Notes: generated by a model from the sequence alone, not told the origin. A stretch of DNA of 64,000 bases from Ruminococcus sp. NK3A76 (GCF_000686125.1 NZ_JMMA01000002.1:620001-684000), one strand, 5' to 3'. Shown: positions 21,354 through 30,888, counted from the first letter of the stretch. Numbers and translations are program-made.

Positions 21354-21379
21354 TCCTCCTTAGCTCAGTCGGTAGAGCA
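21354..21379 (+). pseudogene. 5' fragment of tRNA-Asn
   Basis: 26 nt identical to the first 26 nt of the intact tRNA-Asn 110 bp downstream (acceptor 5' strand, D-arm), then sequence diverges. No matching anticodon stem, T-arm or CCA follows. Between fragment and intact gene is a perfect 9-bp hairpin (GAAAGTTTC/GAAACTTTC, 21429-21457). Confidence 0.7.
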
Positions 21380-21463
21380 GATAGAAATCTGTTGTACGTT
21401 TAGGGCTAAGCAGAGGAAATCACAAATTGAAAGTTTCATATTTTTATAGAAACTTTCATATAT

Positions 21464-21539
21464 TCCTCCTTAGCTCAGTCGGTAGAGCACTCGGCTGTTA
21501 ACCGAGTTGTCGTTGGTTCAAGTCCAACAGGGGGAGCCA
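21464..21539 (+). tRNA. tRNA-Asn (GTT)
   Basis: 76 nt with CCA. Acceptor TCCTCCT pairs with AGGGGGA; anticodon GTT in CTGTTAA; T-loop TTCAAGT. Last RNA gene of the rRNA cluster. Confidence 0.97.
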
Positions 21540-21546
21540 AAAATGA

Positions 21547-21622
21547 AGAGATATTCACCTGTAAGCAGCACTTGATTTTGGAGGAGGCTGCTTGGAAGCT
21601 TGGTGAATATCTCTGTTTTTTT
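21547..21622 (+). terminator. Terminator after tRNA-Asn
   Basis: AGAGATATTCACC (21547-21559) pairs perfectly with GGTGAATATCTCT (21602-21614), enclosing a further GCAGC/GCTGC pairing, and is followed by seven T's. Confidence 0.88.
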
Positions 21623-21751
21623 ATTCTATCATAGATCATTTGATTTGTCAATACTCTTTTGTTATACGAATGTCATGGAATAATATATTTCTATTGGCTA
21701 TAGTGATTGTTGATGATATATCTCTGAAGTGATATTAAATATATGCAAAAG

Positions 21752-21782
21752 TACAGCCCTCAAGTCGTCCTTGAAGGCTGTA
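21752..21782 (-). terminator. Terminator of the FtsX-type ABC operon
   Basis: TACAGCC...GGCTGTA arms extended by TCAAG/CTTGA; on the minus strand the stem is followed by CTTTTGC. It lies 7 bp beyond the ATPase stop. The remaining gap 21623-21751 holds nothing recognisable. Confidence 0.65.
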
Positions 21783-21788
21783 ATTCAT

Positions 21789-22442
21789 TTATTGTGATAC
21801 TATCTCCCCGTCCGAGATCTCAATGACCCTCCGACACTGCCTTGCCACCTCATCATCATGCGTGACGATTATGACCGTCTTGCCCTTGCCGTTGAGCTCT
21901 TTTAGCAGCGCCATTACCTCCTCGCCCGAGCGCTTGTCGAGGTTGCCCGTCGGCTCATCGCAGAGCAGAACGTCGGGGCTGTTTATCATAGCACGAGCGA
22001 TAGCCGCCCTCTGCTGCTGACCGCCCGAAAGCTCGGAGGGGTAGTGCTTTATCCTGTCATTTATGTCGAGTGCTGAGTAAAGCCCTTCTGCGCCCTCGCC
22101 TTTCTTTTTAGCAAGCTTGGACGGCAGCAGGATATTTTCTTCGGCAGTCAATTCAGGTATCAGGTCAAAAAACTGAAACACAAAGCCCACATTGTTAAGC
22201 CTGAACTTCGACAGCTCGGTGTCGTTCATTCTGCCTATCTCGGTGTCGTTGTAAAATATCTTCCCCTCAGTCGGCGCATCAAGCCCGCCTATGAGGTTTA
22301 ATAGCGTTGATTTGCCGCTGCCCGACTTGCCGATTATCGCCACCATTTCGCCGTCATTTATCGTGAGGTCAACGCCCTTGATGGCGACCACCTTGCCCTC
22401 GCCCTTGCCGTAGGTTCGTGTGAGGTTTTCTGTCTTTATCAT
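21789..22442 (-). CDS. ABC transporter ATPase (MacB/LolD/FtsE type)
   Basis: 217 residues from the ATG at 22442, chosen for GGGAGG 8 nt upstream; its start overlaps the permease stop by 4 nt (ATGA). Walker A GKSGSGKST, signature LSGGQQQRAAIARAM and Walker B VLLCDEPTGNLD are all intact. Sequence style is the MacB/LolD class that drives FtsX-fold permeases, which act by moving substrates or peptides at the outer membrane face, or by mechanotransmission. It pairs with the permease immediately upstream. Confidence 0.93.
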   Translation of the reverse strand: MIKTENLTRTYGKGEGKVVAIKGVDLTINDGEMVAIIGKSGSGKSTLLNLIGGLDAPTEGKIFYNDTEIGRMNDTELSKFRLNNVGFVFQFFDLIPELTAEENILLPSKLAKKKGEGAEGLYSALDINDRIKHYPSELSGGQQQRAAIARAMINSPDVLLCDEPTGNLDKRSGEEVMALLKELNGKGKTVIIVTHDDEVARQCRRVIEISDGEIVSQ

Positions 22443-25171
22443 TGTCTTTTCCTCCCTTTTGAAAGTGATGAGGCTATGTCGGGGGTGAACATCTTGAAGC
22501 TGCGGCGGGTGAGCAGGATAGTTACCACACACATTACCCCGAACACTATCATCAGCGGTAATACAAAGCGTATAAACCACATCTGATTGTCGAGCAGGTA
22601 ATCGACACCTATCTTACTCATGCGCTCGTTGTACTCATTCATTTTCTGCATAAATTCGTTAAACATACTCTCGACCTGAAAATACGGCCTGTATTTATCT
22701 GCCATATCTCTGCTTTCCTGCCATAATGCTTGCTGGTCGTTGTAGGCACTTTTCATTACTCTTTGCATCAGCTTTATTCCGCCAAATGTAAAGACGCAAG
22801 CCGCAACAGGTATGCGTATGCTGTCGAGCATAAGCCTGCGTCTTAGCTTTTTAAGCGGTGTGCCGACTGCACGCATAACGGATATCTGATATTCTTTTAA
22901 GCGTATCTTCATACCAATGCCATTAAAGTATGCCGCAAAGCCTAAAAGCGACATTACAAGAATAAGCAAAGCCATTGAGCCTATCTGTGAGGCATTTTGC
23001 AAAAACAGCTTATGCTTTTCGATGCTGTATGAGGTCTTTTCCATGCCTGTTCCGAGAGGGAGGGCGTTTGCAGGAAGTGATTTTGTCGCAAATATCTCGG
23101 TGTAGCATGCATTGCTTACACCCAAAGCCTTTGCGCCCTGCGCTGTGGTGAGCAGGCTGCATCTGTCACCTGTCGTTACGGCGTAGTGCAGAATATTCGG
23201 CGTGTCTTTGTTAAGCCTTACAACTGCGCCTATCTCGGTGTCCTGCGTGGTGAGCTTATCTATGCCAAAGCCGTTATCTGTGTAAAGCGAGCCGAGCGTT
23301 ATCTTCTCACCACTTGAAAAGACCTCCATATCCTCTGTCAGAACTGCGATGATCTGCTCGCCGCTTGAAAGCTTGCTTATGTCTATGCTGCCGCTTATGA
23401 TGTAAGGCTCAAGCTGTTTTATAGCTGCCTTGTTTGCAATAGCTGTCTTGTATCCGTAAAAATATTTTCCGCTGTCGATAAACGCTTTGCCCTCGTCCGA
23501 TGAGTTGTCATAGATAAACTTTCGCATTTCATCATCACCGAAGGTTATGCCATACAAAAGCCCGTTCTGCCGCTCGTCATACTGTAAAAAGGTGTGTGTA
23601 AGTCTGCCTGTTGTTATTGCTTCATCAAGCCCGTCTGCGGTGTTATCATCAATTCCGCAGGTGCTCTCTGTCTGTGGGGACATACATAGGTTTTCAAGCA
23701 TATTATTCTGCGGAGGAAATGCAATGTAGTATTCTTCTACACCGTCCTCCTCAAAATCGAACCGATTATTATTGCCGAACTTCGTTGTAACATATGGGTG
23801 AAACTCACCTGTTTCATTGTCAAAGCTGCCTGTTGTTGTGTAGTATAGCATATACCCGAAGATAGTTCCAAAGCAGATAAGACTAAGGGCAAGAGTCTGT
23901 ATTACAGTAACAGATCTGTTTGCAAAAGCCCTTGCTATGCACCTGCTAAGACCTGCTGCTTTTCTGTTTCTGCGGTGCGGCATTCTGATATGTGAGAGCA
24001 ATGCCGCAAAGAGATAGCCCGAAAGCAGCACGGCAAGCGAAAACACAGCCGCATAAAGATAAGGGCTTGCTATATTTTCTGTAACGAGCGTATCGGTTGT
24101 AAAGCCAGACAGCGGCGGCTCTTCAAGGACACTTACCTGAAACTGATATATACCAAGATATACGGACGCACCTACCCCCAGCCCAAGTGCCGACTGGAAA
24201 GCCGCAAGTATAAGGTATTCGGTAGCAAACATCACACGCATACTGCGCTTTGACATTCCTACTTTTCGCAGCATCGTCAGGCTCCCCTCACGCTCGGAGA
24301 AGATATTTCGCATAACTGCTATGACAGACAGCGAGGATATAAGGGTCGCGATAATACAAAGAATAGTGATACTCCTTGTATTGCCTGCAAAATCGCCTTT
24401 ATAGCTTTTGGCTGCATCGACTGATTTATTTTTCCAGGTCGCAGAAGGCAGCATACCGTCAGTATATCCAAGGTTACTTACAAAATATCTGTCAAGTTCA
24501 TCGGCATTCTGAAACTCCTTGATATTGTCAAGCATAGTGTAGCTGTAAAGGGGCGTTTGACTATTATCCCCGCAGACATATATCATAGGGATATACTTTA
24601 CATCACTTTCATCATAGCTTTGCTTGTAAGTGTTTGTATCATTTATCCATTCATCGGCTGAGCGTGAAAACTCTCTGCTGTGCCCGTAGGTTTCCTTATC
24701 AATTATGCCAACAAGGGTATATGTACCTAAGTCAAGCGTTATCTCATCACCGACCGAGCCAAAAAAGCCCAGCTTGTCAAGTGCGTGGCGCTCTATGGCG
24801 ATTTCTCCCTCTTTCTCGGGCAGCCTGCCGCTTTCAAAGGGGATATGTGCAAGACTGTATGGATCATCAAGATATCCATATTCATATTGTATCGCACCCT
24901 TGCCCGTCTTGCCGAGAACATTTATTGTTCCCTCAATTGTATCGTCCGTCCTCAGAGCATTGAGTATCTTTGCTTCATCGCTTGGCCACATAAAGGAGTA
25001 ATAGCCCGTAACGTTATAGCGATTATCAAGGAAACGGCGAAATTCTGCTCTTTGGAGCAGGAATGCACAGCACACCACCGCACACAGCAGCACACCCGAG
25101 AAAAGCAGCGCCGCAAGGCTTTTTTTGTGCTTGGACCAGTACTTTCGTGTAATATATAGTTTAATAATCAA
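22439..25171 (-). CDS. FtsX-family ABC transporter permease
   Basis: 910 residues from a TTG at 25171, 8 nt after GGAGG. One N-terminal span (about 20-40), a large extracytoplasmic region, then three spans near 270-390 with SEREGSLTMLRKVGMSKR, typical of FtsX domains. A second half repeats this: span near 425-445, extracytoplasmic segment, and C-terminal spans with a YQISVMRAVGTPLKKLRRR loop. This is the two-FtsX-domain (BceB/MacB-like) layout seen in antimicrobial-peptide resistance or signal transporters. Only 62 bp separate it from the upstream secreted-protein gene, so it may be read from that operon. Confidence 0.88.
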   Translation of the reverse strand: MIIKLYITRKYWSKHKKSLAALLFSGVLLCAVVCCAFLLQRAEFRRFLDNRYNVTGYYSFMWPSDEAKILNALRTDDTIEGTINVLGKTGKGAIQYEYGYLDDPYSLAHIPFESGRLPEKEGEIAIERHALDKLGFFGSVGDEITLDLGTYTLVGIIDKETYGHSREFSRSADEWINDTNTYKQSYDESDVKYIPMIYVCGDNSQTPLYSYTMLDNIKEFQNADELDRYFVSNLGYTDGMLPSATWKNKSVDAAKSYKGDFAGNTRSITILCIIATLISSLSVIAVMRNIFSEREGSLTMLRKVGMSKRSMRVMFATEYLILAAFQSALGLGVGASVYLGIYQFQVSVLEEPPLSGFTTDTLVTENIASPYLYAAVFSLAVLLSGYLFAALLSHIRMPHRRNRKAAGLSRCIARAFANRSVTVIQTLALSLICFGTIFGYMLYYTTTGSFDNETGEFHPYVTTKFGNNNRFDFEEDGVEEYYIAFPPQNNMLENLCMSPQTESTCGIDDNTADGLDEAITTGRLTHTFLQYDERQNGLLYGITFGDDEMRKFIYDNSSDEGKAFIDSGKYFYGYKTAIANKAAIKQLEPYIISGSIDISKLSSGEQIIAVLTEDMEVFSSGEKITLGSLYTDNGFGIDKLTTQDTEIGAVVRLNKDTPNILHYAVTTGDRCSLLTTAQGAKALGVSNACYTEIFATKSLPANALPLGTGMEKTSYSIEKHKLFLQNASQIGSMALLILVMSLLGFAAYFNGIGMKIRLKEYQISVMRAVGTPLKKLRRRLMLDSIRIPVAACVFTFGGIKLMQRVMKSAYNDQQALWQESRDMADKYRPYFQVESMFNEFMQKMNEYNERMSKIGVDYLLDNQMWFIRFVLPLMIVFGVMCVVTILLTRRSFKMFTPDIASSLSKGRKRQ

Positions 25172-25190
25172 TAGTTTTTCCTCCAATCAT

Positions 25191-25223
25191 ATTAACGGGG
25201 AAGTATTTATCTTCCCCGTTAAT
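25191..25223 (-). terminator. Hairpin between secreted protein gene and permease
   Basis: Perfect 13-bp stem ATTAACGGGGAAG/CTTCCCCGTTAAT with a 7-nt loop. No clear T-run follows on the minus strand; it may attenuate rather than fully stop readthrough into the permease gene. Confidence 0.55.
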
Positions 25224-25233
25224 ATGTTAATGA

Positions 25234-25674
25234 TTATTTTGCTATTGTATATTCATAAGCGTCATATATTGTTATGTATCCATTTGTTGAACCACTTGAT
25301 GTTGCTTTTATTCTATAATATGTAGTATCAAGCTCAAGGAAACATGTTGATGATAATGATGATGGCATTCCCAAAACTTTTTGAGGTATAACAATAGTCT
25401 GAGCAACACTATTATTTTTCCTAACTATTCTAATTGTAGTTGATGAACCCGTTGTTGGTGTGAATGATACCGTATGGTTACCATAGGTATAAGTGTTGAA
25501 TTTATCCGTGCTTGTATATCCTGTTGAATTAATATTATCGAATTCATACTGTACTTTATTATTAGTATTAGAACATATATAAATATACCCAGCCGCATTT
25601 GCCTCAATGCCAAAAGCTCCTATTGCCATAACCATTGCAGCACCCATAGCTGCTAACTTCTTTCTGAGTTTCAT
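25234..25674 (-). CDS. Small secreted protein, cassette A
   Basis: 146 residues. A signal peptide (KLRKKLAAMGAAMVMAIGAFG..., cleavage after ANA, about residue 27) is followed by a Thr/Ser/Tyr/Asn-rich beta-type domain without cysteine pairs. The signal region matches that of the 126-residue protein at 32322 (MKIRKRLVAM...), and the non-coding segment upstream of both genes is also similar, but the mature parts differ. The matching position in two cassettes suggests the same expression control with different secreted product. No family recognised. Confidence 0.7.
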   Translation of the reverse strand: MKLRKKLAAMGAAMVMAIGAFGIEANAAGYIYICSNTNNKVQYEFDNINSTGYTSTDKFNTYTYGNHTVSFTPTTGSSTTIRIVRKNNSVAQTIVIPQKVLGMPSSLSSTCFLELDTTYYRIKATSSGSTNGYITIYDAYEYTIAK

Positions 25675-25875
25675 AAAAATTCCTCCCTATCATTTTAGCA
25701 TATCATCAATAAGATATCAATGCGCTAATTCCTTGTCGTAAAGCCAATATTCCTACAACTCGCTTAAAGCGAAAGCCTTTAAACCCGGTTCCGATACTTG
25801 GACAACGCCCAAGTATACAGTACTGTATACTTTCAAACCAACGGAATCAGTCCTCCTCTCTGCATAAAGCATAAT

Positions 25876-26283
25876 TCATATTGTTTTTTCGGCACTATAC
25901 TTTAACAGTGTCTCAAAATTGCTTCCTGCATAAACCACAAAAGACGATTTCAAACGATATGTACCGTTGGATAGACCTGAATAAGTCTTAGTAAACGATC
26001 CTCTATAGTAGTTAATGGTCGTGCTTGCGCTCTTGACAGTTATCCAGTTACCCGAAGAATTTTTCTTCTGCAAATACTGTCCAATGACTATCTGAGTGGT
26101 TTCTCCAATATATCCTGTTAATGAACTCTTACACGTTGCTGTATTACCTGAAACAAGCAATGTGGAACTATATGATTCAGTATACAATAGCTTTTCGCCA
26201 TTATCAGGTGTTTTGGCTAAGGCATTAAGAGGAAAGGCAAGTAAAAGAACCATTACTATTAGAACAGAAATACTCTTTTTCAA
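25876..26283 (-). CDS. Small secreted protein, cassette A (paralogue of 32896-33303)
   Basis: 135 residues from a TTG at 26283, 8 nt after GGAGG; the longer reading would run through the ribosome site. Signal peptide (KKSISVLIVMVLLLAFPLNALA) is followed by a roughly 110-residue beta-rich domain: LLVSGNTATCKSSLTGY, TTQIVIGQYLQKKNSSGNW, and GTYRLKSSFVVYAG. It differs from the copy at 32896 by few residues and is a distant relative of the 34768 protein (NNTASC, LQKKNGSSW, GTYRLKTIAKVYSG). No enzyme motif; presumably released or surface-located. Confidence 0.75.
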   Translation of the reverse strand: MKKSISVLIVMVLLLAFPLNALAKTPDNGEKLLYTESYSSTLLVSGNTATCKSSLTGYIGETTQIVIGQYLQKKNSSGNWITVKSASTTINYYRGSFTKTYSGLSNGTYRLKSSFVVYAGSNFETLLKYSAEKTI

Positions 26284-26385
26284 AAAATAAACCTCCAATC
26301 ATCATGTATTAAAAGCATTAACTGCTTTCATATACTATGACTTTTTGGAGGTCTTATTTCTGACAGCTTTTTTACCAGAACCACA

Positions 26386-26476
26386 CTATTCTACTTTTTG
26401 CACAGTTTTTACTATGCTGATTAGTTCATCTTTACTAATGCTTGAACTGTATTCCATTATAATAATCACTATTACT
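26386..26476 (-). pseudogene. 3' remnant of a duplicated anti-sigma gene
   Basis: The minus strand reads ...SISKDELISIVKTVQKVE-stop, matching the end of the intact anti-sigma protein at 33406 (NIGKDELISMAETVQKVE). Nothing upstream resembles the rest of that gene. It marks where the cassette duplication ended or was truncated. Confidence 0.75.
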
Positions 26477-26536
26477 ACAAATAGGCTAATACTTCAGAGT
26501 AATAGGAGATATAAATATTGTTGGATGTAGTTGTGT

Positions 26537-28642
26537 TTATTGAAAAAATGACAAATAAGATGTATAAGCATTCCCAATAACCCCCGCATTAACTCCAAAC
26601 CACTTAAACACCTCTATCCCCAACAAATACAAAACCAGCGGCAGCACCAGCACCGCCGTTTCAATCAGCAGCGCCGCAATAAAACTCTTTGCTTTCTTTG
26701 AAATAAAGAATATCAAAAGCATAGCTGTTATAAGCGTAAAGAACCTGACCACACAGAGCAGTATAAGATACGCCTTTATGCTTATGCTAAACCCTTTCAG
26801 ATGCTCCATAGAGCAGGCAGGAGCATTTATTTCTCTTGTGCCGTAGGCTTTGAGTACTCCGTAGAAATACGGCGCATATGTCAGGATATAAACTATCGTC
26901 ACTATCAGAATACCTATGATGAGCTTGCGGATAAACACCGCACCTCTGCCTTTAAGTGATGTGTGCAGCAGCACGCTTGCGCCCGTCTGATACTCAATAC
27001 TGTAAACGTAAGTGAGCGTGCAGATAAGCATTGCCATTGCCGTAAGTGCCATTGTGGTGTCCTTGCTGCCTGCGCTCTCATCTCCTGTCAGCAGCTTGTA
27101 ACCGCTGTCGTAAACTATCTCTCCGCCGTTTTGCTTCAGGTAGTCAATGTACTTTTTAAACGTTTCGTAAGCAGAACGCTTTTCGGCTAAGTCCTGCATT
27201 TTTATCATAGAGGATATTTCATCTCCGCTTGTGTCATATTCATCAAGCGCCTTGCCTTCAAGTGCGATAGCCTGCTCTTTTTCTTCGGTAAGCTCACCCT
27301 CATATTTGAGTATATACTGCTTTAAGTATATTTCCTCTTTTGAGTAAAATCGTTCCTTTATAGGCGTGTATGATGCATATACTAATGCCGCAAATGCAAG
27401 CAGTATAAACAGCACCTTGCCGTTTATCAGTATCTTGTAGCACTCGTGCAGAAAAAGGCTTGTGTGATGTATTTCTGGAAAATGCAGTGATATTCTCCTT
27501 GTGCGGCTTCTGATAACGCCACGCTTTGCAAAAATAACTACCGAGCAAACAGAAAACCCCGTCAGCAGAATTATGACAGAGATAAAAAAGATGTAAAAAT
27601 ACCCATACGGCTCACCGAATATGTTGAGATTTAGGTATTCCGAATAAAGCTGCTTTGTATCCGCAAAGGCAACAAGGTTTATGTATTTGAGCGGACAAAG
27701 ATAGCTCGTCGGCTGAATGGTATAGTACAAAGCACTCTCGCCCGCAAGGATAACGGCAAGTATTGCATATACCTTTACTGCGCTGTCAGAAACAGCTGTC
27801 ACAAGATAGATAAGAGCCGCAAATGTGCAGTAAACTATCAGCTTTGTCAAGAGAAAAAATACAAAATATTCGGAGACAGATATTCTCAGGTTGCTGCCGT
27901 TAAAGGAAAGCACAGACTGTATCTGTCTTGAAATGTCGCCAAAGCCGTAGGTATTGTAAGCTATTATGAAGTTGACAGAATAAAGCATCACTAAAGCCAC
28001 AAAGGCCGCTGCAAAGCAGGTAAACAGCTTTGCAGTTCCGAGTGATGCCCTGCCCTTGAATGTCGTGCGTGAGAGGGTAAGCTGTTCAAGCTCTTTTTCA
28101 CGGGTGACGATAGTAACGATCACCGTCATTATCATCAGAAAGGCGATAACATCTGTCGGCAGAAAGCCCGTTGCCATATCAACGCCCTTTGAGGGTGAAA
28201 CTTTAAGCGCTGAGCCTTTAAGATGTGCAAAGTCATCAGGCGTTTTGGCAATGTTCTTGTAGCTGAATGAATCGGGATCGGAAAAAATGGAAATAGCGGT
28301 CATTTTCTTTGCTCGCTCGTCAATTCCCGATAAATAATCATCATACCCTGAGACTGCTTCGACCTCTGTAAGTACCGTTTCAGTCAGCTCAAGCTGCACA
28401 AGGTCGCTGTCGTTTTCTTCGAGGGCGGTTTTCCTATCACACAGTTCAGTATATACATCAGCCGCAGGTCTGCCTGAGATCTCGGCATACATCTCCCCGT
28501 ACTGCTTAGGGGTGTAGAGTGCATCGGTGCTGTTCTCGTTAACATACAGCATAACGCCGTTTAAGACGATGAGCGCTATAAATATACCTATGGTGCTTTT
28601 TCGGAAGATTGCCTTGATAAGCTCGTTAAAATATATCCTCAT
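26537..28642 (-). CDS. ABC-2-type membrane permease, 701 residues
   Basis: Two halves, each starting with a span (near residues 13-32 and 400-415), a hydrophilic extracytoplasmic loop, then a cluster of four to six spans. Such duplicated ABC-2 permeases transport lipids, peptides or antibiotics outwards. No substrate motif is visible. It is the last gene of a four-gene operon with the ATPase (9 bp gap) and two lipoproteins. Confidence 0.82.
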   Translation of the reverse strand: MRIYFNELIKAIFRKSTIGIFIALIVLNGVMLYVNENSTDALYTPKQYGEMYAEISGRPAADVYTELCDRKTALEENDSDLVQLELTETVLTEVEAVSGYDDYLSGIDERAKKMTAISIFSDPDSFSYKNIAKTPDDFAHLKGSALKVSPSKGVDMATGFLPTDVIAFLMIMTVIVTIVTREKELEQLTLSRTTFKGRASLGTAKLFTCFAAAFVALVMLYSVNFIIAYNTYGFGDISRQIQSVLSFNGSNLRISVSEYFVFFLLTKLIVYCTFAALIYLVTAVSDSAVKVYAILAVILAGESALYYTIQPTSYLCPLKYINLVAFADTKQLYSEYLNLNIFGEPYGYFYIFFISVIILLTGFSVCSVVIFAKRGVIRSRTRRISLHFPEIHHTSLFLHECYKILINGKVLFILLAFAALVYASYTPIKERFYSKEEIYLKQYILKYEGELTEEKEQAIALEGKALDEYDTSGDEISSMIKMQDLAEKRSAYETFKKYIDYLKQNGGEIVYDSGYKLLTGDESAGSKDTTMALTAMAMLICTLTYVYSIEYQTGASVLLHTSLKGRGAVFIRKLIIGILIVTIVYILTYAPYFYGVLKAYGTREINAPACSMEHLKGFSISIKAYLILLCVVRFFTLITAMLLIFFISKKAKSFIAALLIETAVLVLPLVLYLLGIEVFKWFGVNAGVIGNAYTSYLSFFQ

Positions 28643-28651
28643 ACTCTCACC

Positions 28652-29512
28652 TCAATCAAAATAGTAAAGATAGAGGTCTTCAAGGTCAGGCTTGCAGAGG
28701 GTGTGCTCAAAGTCTGTCGGCTCGCTGTCAGAGATAACTCTTACATAAATATTCTGCATATCCTTTGAGATATTGCCGACTTTGTATTTGTCTGTTATTT
28801 TGGATAGTTTGCTTTCGTCTGCTTTTATCTCAAACACCTTGCCCGACAGCTTTTCACACAGCTCATAGGGCTTGCCCGAATCTATTATCTCACCGTGCGA
28901 GAGCAGCAGAACTTCTTTTGCGATAAACTCGATATCAGGCACAACGTGCGTTGCTATTATGACTATTTTCTCAAAGGCTATCTCTGCGATAAGGTTGCGT
29001 ATCCTTATCCTCTCTTTCGGGTCAAGCCCTGCGGTAGGCTCATCAAGGATTATTATCTCAGGTCTGCCGAGCATTGCCTGTGCGATAAGCGCACGCTGCT
29101 TCATTCCGCCCGAAAAGCCGCCGAGCCGCTTTGTGCGTGCATCATTCAGATTTACAAGCCCTATAAGGCGCTCTATATCCGCCTTTGCCTGAGCCTTGCT
29201 CATACCCTTCAAGGCTGTCATATAGTAAAGAAATCTCTCCAGCGTAAAGCCCGGGTACAGCCCCTGCTGCTGCGGCATAAAGCCTAAAAGTCTGCGAAAC
29301 TCAGAACCCATAGATACAGTATCCTGTCCGTTATACATAACGCTGCCGGAGGTGGGCTTTAAGTTATCTGTAATGATATTCATAAGTGTTGATTTACCTG
29401 CGCCGTTTGGTCCGAGCAAGCCATAAACACCGGGGGTGAACTCATAGCTCAGGCCTTTAAGGGCGGTGAAGGTGCCGTATTGTTTGGTGAGGTTGCAAAG
29501 AGACAGTGTCAT
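28652..29512 (-). CDS. ABC transporter ATPase (CcmA/NatA type)
   Basis: 286 residues. Walker A GPNGAGKST, signature GGFSGGMKQRALIAQAM and Walker B IIILDEPTAGLDPKERIRI are intact, followed by an about 70-residue C-terminal extension common in drug/lantibiotic exporters. Its start overlaps the upstream lipoprotein stop by 4 nt. Energises the 701-residue permease. Confidence 0.93.
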   Translation of the reverse strand: MTLSLCNLTKQYGTFTALKGLSYEFTPGVYGLLGPNGAGKSTLMNIITDNLKPTSGSVMYNGQDTVSMGSEFRRLLGFMPQQQGLYPGFTLERFLYYMTALKGMSKAQAKADIERLIGLVNLNDARTKRLGGFSGGMKQRALIAQAMLGRPEIIILDEPTAGLDPKERIRIRNLIAEIAFEKIVIIATHVVPDIEFIAKEVLLLSHGEIIDSGKPYELCEKLSGKVFEIKADESKLSKITDKYKVGNISKDMQNIYVRVISDSEPTDFEHTLCKPDLEDLYLYYFD

Positions 29513-30888
29513 TTCTTAGCTCCTTGTTTTATCTTTTCGTTTATGCTTGACAGTATATCCTCTATCCCTGCGTCTGACAGCTCTTTGTTTAAGGCGGCTA
29601 TATCGCTGTCTAAGTCCTTGCTTTTCCATATATTCTGGTATTTATTCATTACCGTGTTTATCTCCTTGCAGTCTGTTGTGATATCTATCCCTGCCAGCGG
29701 AGATACGATGACGTTTTCATCATAATATGCTTTCTTTTCATCAGGTGAGCTAAACTGCATTAGCATATCTGCGCCATACAGCACATTGGTGTCTATGCCA
29801 AATACCAGCTTGTTTATAAAGCCATATATCTTCTCACCCGATGCGTCATAAGCATATCCGTCCTTTTCTGTAAACTCATTACCATAGACCAACAGATCAG
29901 CTATCTCGGGATCGGTATGAATTACCTCCAGCAGTTTAAATGCCTCTTGTTTCTTCTCACTTGTATTTATTATACCTGTCGATGCTCCGAACCTTTGACC
30001 AACTATGGCCTTGGTTTTGTAAATATAGATGTTCTCTTTACTAATCGGAACAGTATCTTTTGTTATGAGCACGCTCCAGTCGCATTCTATATCGGTAGCT
30101 TTTCCTTTGTTAAAGAGTGAGTTCATTTCCTTTAGCCAGGCCATACATTCGGCATCACCTGTAATGCTTTTTGCAACGCCCTCGGGAGTGGTTATAATAC
30201 CATTGCTGTAATAATCACCATAAAACGAAGAATAGTCAAAACCACTCAGCCCATAGTACAGCATATCATTATCGCTTAATAATCCGTCAAGCTGCGTAAT
30301 ATCCCCGTTAAATGCCTTGGCTTTCTCAGCAGGTATCTTATCAAGATCAAATACTACGCACACCCCTATATCCTGCATTGCCTCGCTCGGTATAGTATAA
30401 ATGCTGCCGTTTGACTTTGTTGTTTTCCAAAGCTCCTCGGGGATAAGCGAATAAAGCTCGCTGCCCTTTAGCATATCATCAAGCGGCGCAAAATACCTCT
30501 CGGCAATAAGCCATTCGCAGGGCTTGTCATCATCTGAATCAAATCCTGCAAATGCTATATCAGCATCAGCCTTTATAAGCTCCGAGTGATAATCTATCTC
30601 GCCCGGTATATCACTGATAGGCACAAATCTTACTCCAAGCCCATATTTCTCGTCAAGTAAAGCATTAACTTTGTCATTCACTTCATCGGATATGATTATG
30701 CTGTCGGGAATTGCCCACTTGATATAGAAATCATCATCATGTGTCTGCGGTGCAGGAGTTGTTATGCTTTCTGGCAGAGAGCTTATGCTATCAATATTTG
30801 ATGTATTGCCGCTGCACCCTGATAAAGCAGATAGAGAAAACACCATAGCTGAAATTATTGCTGCTCTTTTAAACAAATCCATATTCAC
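29509..30888 (-). CDS. Lipoprotein resembling an extracellular solute-binding protein
   Basis: 459 residues. Signal peptide with lipobox LSGC (Cys about residue 25). The mature part shows solute-binding features: VNALLDEKYGLGVRFVPI, an ADADIAFAGF strand, IYTIPSEAM, and EAFKLLEVIHTDPEIADLL near the C-terminus, as in DUF3502-like sugar-binding lipoproteins. Finding one with an ABC-2 exporter instead of an importer permease is unusual, so it may sense a ligand or hand over the exported substrate. Overlaps both neighbours by 4 nt. Confidence 0.72.
   Translation of the reverse strand: MNMDLFKRAAIISAMVFSLSALSGCSGNTSNIDSISSLPESITTPAPQTHDDDFYIKWAIPDSIIISDEVNDKVNALLDEKYGLGVRFVPISDIPGEIDYHSELIKADADIAFAGFDSDDDKPCEWLIAERYFAPLDDMLKGSELYSLIPEELWKTTKSNGSIYTIPSEAMQDIGVCVVFDLDKIPAEKAKAFNGDITQLDGLLSDNDMLYYGLSGFDYSSFYGDYYSNGIITTPEGVAKSITGDAECMAWLKEMNSLFNKGKATDIECDWSVLITKDTVPISKENIYIYKTKAIVGQRFGASTGIINTSEKKQEAFKLLEVIHTDPEIADLLVYGNEFTEKDGYAYDASGEKIYGFINKLVFGIDTNVLYGADMLMQFSSPDEKKAYYDENVIVSPLAGIDITTDCKEINTVMNKYQNIWKSKDLDSDIAALNKELSDAGIEDILSSINEKIKQGAKK

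Larger units (their letters stand above)
25852..26476 (-). repeat. Duplicated segment, copy A (about 620 bp)
   Basis: Closely matches 32872-33490: it covers the end of the intergenic region, a whole 135-residue secreted protein gene, its ribosome site, the spacer and the last codons of an anti-sigma gene. Similarity then stops abruptly inside the anti-sigma gene. Confidence 0.85.
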
